Shown piece after piece: positions 38,332-44,663 of a stretch of 64,000 nucleotides of DNA. The notes beneath the pieces were generated by a model, which saw only the letters and a program-made list of their open reading frames with translations, did no database searches and was not told the origin of the DNA. The stretch comes from Pseudomonadales bacterium. Its GTDB lineage: Bacteria > Pseudomonadota > Gammaproteobacteria > Pseudomonadales > Pseudohongiellaceae. The DNA lies in the NCBI GenBank assembly GCA_022819645.1, contig JAJEGU010000017.1, positions 62,001 through 126,000 of the forward strand. The letters are read 5' to 3'. Every line of letters starts with the position of its first letter. Position 1 is the first letter of the stretch. The translations under genes were made by a program, and so were the position numbers.

Positions 38332-39249
38332 ATGAAAATTCTTGGCATTGATTTCACCAGCAGGCCCGGCAGGGGCAAACCGCTGATCTGCGTTGAATGT
38401 GAGTTTGCCGGCAATCAGCTTGCGCCGCACGCGCTCAGGAAGTGGGAGAGTTTCCGGGAATTTGAGGCTGCCCTCGCCCAGCCGGGACCCTGGGTCGCCG
38501 GAATCGATTTTCCCTTCGGCCAGTCAGGCAAATTCGTCCGCAACATCGGCTGGCCAACATCCTGGGCGGGCTATGTGGATCATGTGGCGTCCATGTCCCG
38601 CAAGCAGTTCCGCCAGCTCATGATCGACTACCGCACCGGGCGGCCCGCCGGCGACAAGGAACACAAGCGCGAAACCGAAAAAGTCGCCGGTGCCTTCAGC
38701 GCCCAGAAAATCGAACGCCCGCCGGTGGGGCTCATGTTCTTCGAAGGGGCGCCACGGCTGCGCAGGGCCGGCGTCACCATCCCCGGCATGCAGCAGGGCG
38801 ACCCGCATCGCATCGTCATCGAAGCATTCCCCAGCTTATTGGCCAAGCGCTTCATCGGTCGCCAAAGCTACAAGCACGATGCAAAAAGGGAACAGACCAG
38901 TGAGCGACGGGAAGCCCGCGAGACCCTGCTCGCGGGAATTCTGGAAAAAGAACTGAAAGCCAGCTACGGCCTGCAAGTCCAACTCGGCGCCATGGCCCCG
39001 TCAATCTTCGCCGATGACGCCACCGGCGACAGCCTCGACGCCCTCTGCTGCGCCATCCAGGCCGCATGGTCCTGGCAAAACCGCCGCCGCAACCATGGCA
39101 TCCCGCCCGATTTCAACCCCAGCGAAGGTTGGATCGTGGATCCAGGGTTGGCAAACACGTCGCCCGGAACACACGGAGACGAACTGAACCATAATTCAAT
39201 GTCAAGGAAAGCAAAAAGGTCGCCAGTCTCAGGGCGGTGTCCGGGGTGA
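38332..39249 (+). CDS. DUF429 protein, copy 1 (altered C terminus)
   Basis: From the ATG at 38332 the first 270 residues are a DUF429-type protein, a family with a predicted RNase H-like fold: MKILGIDFTSRPGRGKPLIC, AGIDFPFGQSGKFVRN, GLMFFEGAPRLRRAGVTIPG, RIVIEAFPSLLAKRFIG and DDATGDSLDALCCAIQAAWSW. It matches copy 2 at 40913 with about 15 differences. After GTGGATCC at 39143 the two diverge, and copy 1 gains about 35 foreign residues ending in a HigA gene fragment read antisense. No biochemical role is established for this family. A 19-codon upstream extension is unlikely. Confidence 0.75.
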   Translation: MKILGIDFTSRPGRGKPLICVECEFAGNQLAPHALRKWESFREFEAALAQPGPWVAGIDFPFGQSGKFVRNIGWPTSWAGYVDHVASMSRKQFRQLMIDYRTGRPAGDKEHKRETEKVAGAFSAQKIERPPVGLMFFEGAPRLRRAGVTIPGMQQGDPHRIVIEAFPSLLAKRFIGRQSYKHDAKREQTSERREARETLLAGILEKELKASYGLQVQLGAMAPSIFADDATGDSLDALCCAIQAAWSWQNRRRNHGIPPDFNPSEGWIVDPGLANTSPGTHGDELNHNSMSRKAKRSPVSGRCPG

Positions 39250-39291
39250 TTCCACGCCGTTCGCGCACTATGTCGTTGATGCGGGGAGCAT
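39211..39291 (-). pseudogene. HigA antitoxin fragment, 81 bp
   Basis: Read on the minus strand this encodes NAPRINDIVRERRG and ITPDTALRLATFL, a piece of a HigA-type XRE antitoxin from the recognition helix on. It is identical base for base to 43583-43663 in the same orientation. It is fused to the end of DUF429 copy 1. Confidence 0.85.
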
Positions 39292-39320
39292 TTACTCTCA
39301 ATGCCTTTGCCAGTCATTTT

Positions 39321-39345
39321 GAATTCCTACGGCGCAGGCTCCTGG
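39321..39345. repeat. Solo family B end at the abiEi 3' end
   Basis: GAATTCCTACGGCGCAGGCT followed by CCTGG is one inverted end of the family B element with no interior. Read on the minus strand it supplies the last codons (QEPAP) and the TAG stop of abiEi. Confidence 0.8.
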
Positions 39346-39968
39346 TTCTGACATACGATAGCCTCGGCAATCCCCATCCCGCTGAACCGCTTTGTTATTG
39401 TACTTGCGATCCTGTCCGCGTATTTCTGGTCAGTGAACAATGACGCAAGTTTTTTCAGATCCAAAACAGAGACATCAACTTCGGGCAACCTGCCAAACCG
39501 CTTTCCCTTGCGAGTGCCGATGTAGAGCGTATCTAGCAAAGCTTTCTCGCCATACGCCAGCAAGTAAGGCGGTTGTGTCTCGGACATGGCAAAACCCGAT
39601 TGCATCATTTCCGGCTTGATCCGGAAGAATTCATACCGGCCGACAGGAGACGAAACGACTCTGCCATGGCCGGTGGTCGCGATCTGGACAGACGCTGGAA
39701 TCTGCGAGATCACGCCATGAGCGTGCAAGGCGGATAGGAAAGAAACATAGCCTCGTTCATTGCCGAGTAACAGGCCCGTGGCCTGATTAGGCGAAAAATC
39801 GCGGTGCGCCGGCTGACACCAAATTCCACGACTTATTTTAACAAGTACGCCAAGCGCTTCGAGGCGGGTCAGTTTTCGTGACGCGCTACTCGTGGAACTT
39901 CCGCACAGAAATGCAAACTCCCTGGTTTTGAAAATTGCATGGTCCCGGAGAAACTCAACTTCGTTCAT
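39327..39968 (-). CDS. abiEi: AbiEi-type antitoxin
   Basis: A 213-residue protein from the ATG at 39968 (MNEVEFLRDHAIFKTREFAFL). It has the winged-helix N terminus of AbiEi/type IV antitoxins (SSASRKLTRLEALGVLVKISRGIWCQP) and the C-terminal domain YLLAYGEKALLDTLYIGTRKGKRFGRLPEVDV. AbiEi proteins repress their operon and antagonise AbiEii. Here it is the second gene, overlapping the toxin gene by ATGA, the reverse of the usual order. Its last residues (NQEPAP) come from a family B repeat end. Confidence 0.85.
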   Translation of the reverse strand: MNEVEFLRDHAIFKTREFAFLCGSSTSSASRKLTRLEALGVLVKISRGIWCQPAHRDFSPNQATGLLLGNERGYVSFLSALHAHGVISQIPASVQIATTGHGRVVSSPVGRYEFFRIKPEMMQSGFAMSETQPPYLLAYGEKALLDTLYIGTRKGKRFGRLPEVDVSVLDLKKLASLFTDQKYADRIASTITKRFSGMGIAEAIVCQNQEPAP

Positions 39969-40729
39969 GGACCGACCTCCAGCAAGCCGAACACGAAGTC
40001 GTGTATTTCCGCCCAAGCTTTCGGGGTTCCAAATCGATCCAGGAATTCCTGCTCTAGAAATGGGAGTACCTGGCCGGAAAAACTTTCAAAGTCGAGCAAA
40101 AATACCTGTTCCAGCGCACGATCTCGGATTTCAGGGTCAATTTTTCCGATAGCGGAAAGATCGTGGCCGCCAAGACCAAGGATATACAGGTCAAATACGT
40201 CTCTGGCCTGGACGGCGGTCCGGTTTGCAAGCGCCTCCAGTTTTTGTTCTGCGGCTATCGAGGCGGGATAGTGTTGGCAAGGGAAAGAAATCTGGCGATA
40301 CGGGAACACTACCGAATCGTCGATATTCTGCCTGACAAAATCCTTCCCTTCGTTTCGGCGCGAAAACTCTATCTTCGTGGGGAGCCTTTCTTTCGCCTCG
40401 GTGAGCAACTGCAATCGGAACCGTTGGGTGGTCGTGGTGTGCTTGGCCTTGTCGCTGTCGCCGACCAAGAGATCCGTTATGCCAAAACTTCTCAGGGACC
40501 TTCGCAGGGCGGCACTTTCGAGAATCTTGTATCCGTTTTTTTTCAGAGTCGCCACGGACCCGCCCAGCACGTCGATATCCATGTCTTCCGAATATCTCGG
40601 ACTCCTGAAGAAAAACCGGAGGTTTGTCCCGCCTTTCAGGACAAACAGCGCCGGATCACAGACCTTCAGAAGCTGCGCCAGAAAGCTCAAATGGAAAACT
40701 TCCCTGAGTTGTCGGTGTGTGTATCGCAT
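39965..40729 (-). CDS. abiEii: AbiEii-type nucleotidyltransferase toxin
   Basis: A 254-residue AbiEii/AbiGii-family protein. Seen: LFVLKGGTNLRFFFRSPRYSEDMDIDV with the GGT and SEDMDID nucleotidyltransferase motif, IAAEQKLEALANRTAVQARDVFDLYIL with the KxxAlxxR and RDxyDLy pattern. AbiEii toxins modify tRNA or related targets with nucleotides and cause growth arrest during phage infection. The gene is first in its operon. The predicted transcription start falls on its ATG, so the message may be leaderless. Confidence 0.88.
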   Translation of the reverse strand: MRYTHRQLREVFHLSFLAQLLKVCDPALFVLKGGTNLRFFFRSPRYSEDMDIDVLGGSVATLKKNGYKILESAALRRSLRSFGITDLLVGDSDKAKHTTTTQRFRLQLLTEAKERLPTKIEFSRRNEGKDFVRQNIDDSVVFPYRQISFPCQHYPASIAAEQKLEALANRTAVQARDVFDLYILGLGGHDLSAIGKIDPEIRDRALEQVFLLDFESFSGQVLPFLEQEFLDRFGTPKAWAEIHDFVFGLLEVGP

Positions 40730-40735
40730 AGCTTA

Positions 40736-40777
40736 ATTATGTATGTTGATTGCCGAATATGTCAATTCAAATACATA
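40736..40777 (-). promoter_or_regulatory. Promoter and inverted-repeat operator of the AbiE operon
   Basis: On the minus strand TTGACA (40765-40760), an 18-base spacer and CATAAT (40741-40736) form a near-consensus promoter. The arms TATGTAT (40738-40744) and ATACATA (40771-40777) bracket it. AbiEi proteins bind inverted repeats at their promoters. Only six bases separate the -10 from the abiEii ATG. Confidence 0.6.
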
Positions 40778-40912
40778 AATAAAATAAATCGTTCAGTTTT
40801 CCAGGATATTGAGTTACGCTGGATACATGTATGCGAAACGGGTGTTTTCCATACGCTTATGTGAAAATGTTGGAAAAATCAAGATTCGGATCCGCCGAAA
40901 ACCGCGTACTTC

Positions 40913-41731
40913 ATGAAAATTCTTGGCATTGATTTCACCAGCAGGCCCGGCAGGGGCAAACCGCTGATCTGCGTTGAATGTGAGTTTGCCGGCAATCAGC
41001 TTGCGCCGAACGCGCTCAGGAAGTGGGAGAGTTTCCAAGGATTTGAGGCTGCCCTCGCCCAACCGGGACCCTGGGTCGCCGGAATCGATTTTCCCTTCGG
41101 CCAGTCAGGCAAATTCGTTCGCAACATCGGCTGGCCAGCATCCTGGGCGGACTATGTGGATCATGTGGCGTCCATGTCCCGCGAGCAGTTCCGCCAGCTC
41201 ATGATCGACTACCGCACCGGGCGGCCCGCCGGCGACAAGGAACACAAGCGCGAAACCGAAAAAATCGCCGGCGCCTTCAGCGCCCAGAAAATCGAGCGCC
41301 CGCCGGTGGGGCTCATGTTCTTTGAAGGGGCGCCACGGCTGCGCAGGGCCGGCGTCACCATCCCCGGCATGCAGCAGGGCGACCCGCATCGCATCGTCAT
41401 CGAAGCATTCCCCAGCGTATTGGCCAAGCGCTTCATCGGTCGCCAAAGCTACAAGCACGATGCAAAAAGCGAACAGACCAGCGAGTGCCGGGAAGCCCGC
41501 GAGACCCTGCTCGCGGGAATTCTGGGGAAGGAACTGAAAGCCAGCTACGGCCTGCAAGTCCAACTCGACGCCATGGCTCCGTCAATCTTCGCCGACGACG
41601 CCACCGGCGACAGCCTCGACGCCCTCTGCTGCGCCAACCAGGCCGCATGGTCCTGGCAAAACCGCCGCCGCAACCACGGCATTCCGCCCGATTTCAATCC
41701 CACCGAAGGCTGGACCGTGGATCCTTTGTGA
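40913..41731 (+). CDS. DUF429 protein, copy 2
   Basis: A 272-residue DUF429-type protein (predicted RNase H-like fold), MKILGIDFTSRPGRGKPLIC to EGWTVDPL. The 812 bases 40913-41724 align without gaps to 38332-39143, and the match starts exactly at the ATG. It appears to be the intact copy, because its stop comes two codons after the end of homology. Substitutions are scattered and mostly conservative, so both copies may have been under selection. Role unknown; it sits between AbiE and the AAA/DUF4143 gene. Confidence 0.82.
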   Translation: MKILGIDFTSRPGRGKPLICVECEFAGNQLAPNALRKWESFQGFEAALAQPGPWVAGIDFPFGQSGKFVRNIGWPASWADYVDHVASMSREQFRQLMIDYRTGRPAGDKEHKRETEKIAGAFSAQKIERPPVGLMFFEGAPRLRRAGVTIPGMQQGDPHRIVIEAFPSVLAKRFIGRQSYKHDAKSEQTSECREARETLLAGILGKELKASYGLQVQLDAMAPSIFADDATGDSLDALCCANQAAWSWQNRRRNHGIPPDFNPTEGWTVDPL

Positions 41732-41736
41732 GAACT

Positions 41737-42960
41737 TCAAGACTCGCGATCTTCCAGCCCCTTAGCCTTTGCAGGCGTACTGTTTTTCTCGATGACCTCC
41801 GCCGCGCCCGGTCTCTCACCACTCAGGATTTTCTCCAGCTTTGGCAAGGCCAGGGTTATTGGCATAGCCGTAATCCCACCCAGATACAAAGGCGTGTCGC
41901 CGCCATGAAGCAGAAAGCATTCCGCTGGCGGATAGTCCTTTTTGAATTCGCGCAGTGAGCGGTAGTCTTTCGGCCCCGGGCTTCTGGTTCGTTTGACTTC
42001 AATGGCAATCAGACCCCGTGGTCCGTACAGCACAAAATCGACTTCCAGGCCATGGCGCGTGCGCCAATAGCTGATTTCATGGCCGAGACTGGAGTAATCA
42101 TTGATTGCCCGCAATTCCTGCAGCACGAGGGTTTCCAGCGCTGGCCCGTCGATTTCAGCTTCACTGTCGAGTGGCCCCATCGGGCGTATTGCGCGAAAGA
42201 CTCCTGCGTCAAAGAAGTAAAACTTGCGCTGGGTTGTCAACTCACGCCTTGCGCGGCGGGAAAATACCGGCAAGCTGGTTGCAATAAGCAGGTCTTCCAC
42301 AATGGAAAAGTAGTTTTCCGCCGTGGCCCTGGCGACTCTGGCTTCCCGGGCCACGCCGCTGATGTTGAGAGCCTGCCCTTGGGAAAACGCGGCGGTTTCC
42401 AGAAATCGGGTGAAACTCCCAAGATTGCGTGTCAGGCCTTCCTGGGCTACCTCTTCTTTCAGATAAGTCGCAATGTACGAGTCCAGGTAGGCAGCCGGGT
42501 CCGGATCACCGAACCTTGCCGGCAGATTGCCGAATTTGAGAGAATCGGCAAGGCTGAACGCCTTACCCTGTTCAGCAGCAGTCAAGGGATGCATGTAACG
42601 GGTGCGCGCCCGCCCGCCAAGTAGATTGACACCCTTCCGCCTGAGCGACCTTGCGCTCGATCCGGTCAGGGCAAAGCGCAATCCCCGGGATTCGATGAGT
42701 TCGTGAACTTCGTTCAAAAGCTCGGGAACCCGCTGGATTTCGTCGATTACGACCCAGCCAGCATATTCAGTGGGAATGAACTCCCGCAGTCGGCCAGGTT
42801 CCGCCGCCAGCGGAAGATGGAATTCCGATTGCAATAGATTGATGAACAGCGCATGGGGAAACTGCTGTTTGAGCCAGGTGGTCTTGCCCGTGCCACGCGG
42901 ACCGAACAGGAAAAAGCTCCTGCCCGAAGCAAGTGGCGCCCGAATTGTCCGCTGAAACAT
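41737..42960 (-). CDS. AAA ATPase with C-terminal DUF4143 nuclease-like domain
   Basis: A 407-residue protein. The N-terminal ATPase has Walker A GPRGTGKTTW at 20-29, Walker B WVVIDEIQRVPELL at 69-82 and sensor ALTGSSARSLRR. The C-terminal domain (about 190-370) is DUF4143: TAENYFSIVEDLLIATSLPVF, YFFDAGVFRAI, and a PD-(D/E)XK-like core EVDFVLYGPRGLIAIEVKRT. Such proteins are very common in bacteria and often sit in toxin-antitoxin or defence islands, but their function is not settled. An 11-bp inverted repeat lies about 50 bases upstream. Confidence 0.88.
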   Translation of the reverse strand: MFQRTIRAPLASGRSFFLFGPRGTGKTTWLKQQFPHALFINLLQSEFHLPLAAEPGRLREFIPTEYAGWVVIDEIQRVPELLNEVHELIESRGLRFALTGSSARSLRRKGVNLLGGRARTRYMHPLTAAEQGKAFSLADSLKFGNLPARFGDPDPAAYLDSYIATYLKEEVAQEGLTRNLGSFTRFLETAAFSQGQALNISGVAREARVARATAENYFSIVEDLLIATSLPVFSRRARRELTTQRKFYFFDAGVFRAIRPMGPLDSEAEIDGPALETLVLQELRAINDYSSLGHEISYWRTRHGLEVDFVLYGPRGLIAIEVKRTRSPGPKDYRSLREFKKDYPPAECFLLHGGDTPLYLGGITAMPITLALPKLEKILSGERPGAAEVIEKNSTPAKAKGLEDRES

Positions 42961-43007
42961 GATGCGCCCGCATTTCCAACATCAACTGCCCAAGCATACC
43001 CGATTAT

Positions 43008-43042
43008 CTGCGTATTTTCATATGCCACATTAAAATACGCAG
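43008..43042. promoter_or_regulatory. Inverted repeat upstream of the AAA/DUF4143 gene
   Basis: CTGCGTATTTT (43008-43018) and AAAATACGCAG (43032-43042) are perfectly complementary with a 13-base spacer. A GATAAT just inside it on the minus strand could be a -10. It looks like a repressor operator; the regulator is unknown. Confidence 0.55.
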
Positions 43043-43112
43043 GATCTTTTCATATTTCGATGTGAATTCTCCCAATTTTTCGACGAGCAGACTGAAAATC
43101 TGGTAGTGTATA

Positions 43113-43250
43113 GTGCGAGTCGTGATTCATGGCGGCCTTGATGAGCCAAGTCGATTCGGCGTGTTGTGTCACGAACTGGCGCACATTTTTCTGGGACACT
43201 TGGGCTCCGATAAAGACCGTTGGTGGCCGAGCAGGGTCGGGCTCAGTCAT
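43113..43250 (+). pseudogene. ImmA/IrrE-like metallopeptidase fragment
   Basis: The frame includes RFGVLCHELAHIFLGHLG and SDKDRWWPSRVGLSH, the HExxH zinc-site region of ImmA/IrrE (DUF955)-like proteins. The rest of the domain on either side is absent, and the downstream frame encodes unrelated sequence to 43427. I regard it as a remnant. The 476-base gap 42961-43436 holds this and the inverted repeat above, nothing else I can support. Confidence 0.55.
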
Positions 43251-43436
43251 GCGACTAGTGTCATGTCATACATGATGTGTCGTACTAATCATGATAAGCT
43301 TCCGGCCATTGGATGGCGAGGGTTCTGTCATGAAGAAGTATACGGAGAACCAAGACGGATTGGGCGCGCTTCCTGGGCGGCGGCCACGATTCTCGTCACA
43401 GTGGCGCTCATCTGGTGGAGACGATGAGGCTGAACT

Positions 43437-43663
43437 TTACTCCCATCCTCTTTGAGGATTGTTGTCTCTGGTCTGGACCGGGAGCGGCGCGATCTCGGCG
43501 CGTATGAGTTTGCCTTTCTCGATATCAGCCACTTTCAAGTCATAAGCCGATTGCAGGTTCAGCCAGAATTCGGCCGAAGTTTGCAAAAAGGTCGCCAGTC
43601 TCAGGGCGGTGTCCGGGGTGATTCCACGCCGTTCGCGCACTATGTCGTTGATGCGGGGAGCAT
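43437..43663 (-). pseudogene. HigA antitoxin, 5'-truncated
   Basis: The minus-strand frame reads DAPRINDIVRERRGITPDT and on through LRLATFLQTSAEFWLNLQSAYDLKVADIEKG, the second half of a HigA-type XRE antitoxin. The N-terminal helix-turn-helix half is missing: just before the DAPR codons the frame meets a stop (TGA). No higB toxin gene is nearby. A short product from the internal Met (MRERRG) is conceivable but would not bind DNA. Confidence 0.75.
43583..43663. repeat. 81-bp direct repeat, second copy
   Basis: Identical over all 81 bases to 39211-39291 in the same orientation. Both copies begin and end at the same HigA codons. They bracket 4.3 kb holding AbiE, DUF429 copy 2, the AAA/DUF4143 gene and the ImmA fragment. 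Confidence 0.88.
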
Positions 43664-43710
43664 CGATTATTCAGGTTATCAAATTCATGAATCCTGCTTT
43701 CTACAAAACT

Positions 43711-44607
43711 TTACGAAATTTTGACTCTACTAGACATCATTTCGGTATTTGAAAAAATAAATTTTTTCATATCGCTCGGTTCTAGGCAATGTATATGATC
43801 TTCTTTTTTGCCCTCATATTTTCCACAAGTCGAAAACAGAAACCATTCAGATGGATCCTTTGAATGGTATAGATAGTTATCTCTATTGAGCGTGTCAGTC
43901 TCTCCTTGTTTCACTTGAACTTGTGCTTTTTTTCCACGTTTTCGAAGCACAAATTCCGTATGCGAAGTATCTGTTTTGCAAGTGCTTGGAAGAAGGCGAT
44001 AGCCATGAAATTCTTGAAGATAAATGGCGACTAAATCTTCACAATCTTCTGGAAAAATTAGTGAAAATATATCCAAGTTATCGTACTCTAATTCATATTT
44101 GAAATTTGTACTGAGATCGCTCTTCATGTTATACATAAGTTTGGAAAAATTCTGTACTGTGTCACCATATATAGCCTGTAGCGTTCTGGGTGCTCGAAAA
44201 CTATTCAAAATTTTTCCGGGGACAGCATCAACAGTTCCAATTTCGATCCATCGACATGGACGCACACTCACTATGTCTGCACTAAGGTGATCTTCGGATG
44301 CACAATACTCCCATGGCCCTTCGACTCTTCCCATGTAATAGTTTCCGTTCGTATCTCGTGTCCAACAGAGATCTCCGATTTTCATCTCATGATAAATTGC
44401 GTTTGCTGCGGCTCTCCACCCTCCCCACTCTTTGTTTATGCAGTACTTTTCATTTGCTTTCTGCTCATATTCGGCCCAAGTCACAGGTCCATTAGTGCTA
44501 ACCGGTCCTCCGAATCCAAGTATGTTTTTTTGTATACAAAATTGTCTAGGGTCAGTTCCTTGTTCCGCGTCCGGTTTTATTGTTAGTCTCCAAACATTCA
44601 TAGACAA
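43711..44607 (-). CDS. Putative modification-sensing restriction nuclease (PUA/EVE-like plus Mrr-like)
   Basis: A 298-residue protein on strikingly AT-rich DNA. The N-terminal half resembles a PUA/EVE-like reader: GDLCWTRDTNGNYYMGRVEGPWEY at 79-101 and DIVSVRPCRWIEIGTVDAVPGKIL at 111-134. The C-terminal half has PEDCEDLVAIYLQEFHGY, STCKTDTSHTEFVLRKRG and KAQVQVKQGE; D213, E218 and Q231-V-K233 fit the QxK variant of the PD-(D/E)XK core found in Mrr nucleases. I infer a modification-dependent restriction nuclease; this is structure-pattern reasoning, not a database match. Met codons at 44607 and 44601 are both possible starts. Confidence 0.6.
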   Translation of the reverse strand: MSMNVWRLTIKPDAEQGTDPRQFCIQKNILGFGGPVSTNGPVTWAEYEQKANEKYCINKEWGGWRAAANAIYHEMKIGDLCWTRDTNGNYYMGRVEGPWEYCASEDHLSADIVSVRPCRWIEIGTVDAVPGKILNSFRAPRTLQAIYGDTVQNFSKLMYNMKSDLSTNFKYELEYDNLDIFSLIFPEDCEDLVAIYLQEFHGYRLLPSTCKTDTSHTEFVLRKRGKKAQVQVKQGETDTLNRDNYLYHSKDPSEWFLFSTCGKYEGKKEDHIHCLEPSDMKKFIFSNTEMMSSRVKIS

Positions 44608-44663
44608 CCTCCAATGGTGTTAATCGGCGGGGCAGTTTTGGTCTCCCCACCGAAATCTATTTC

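Noticed and set aside
39113..39301. 62-residue minus-strand frame starting MRVNAPRIND
   Set aside because: Only its first third is HigA-like (the 81-bp fragment); the rest is antisense to DUF429 copy 1, so it is a fragment and not a gene.
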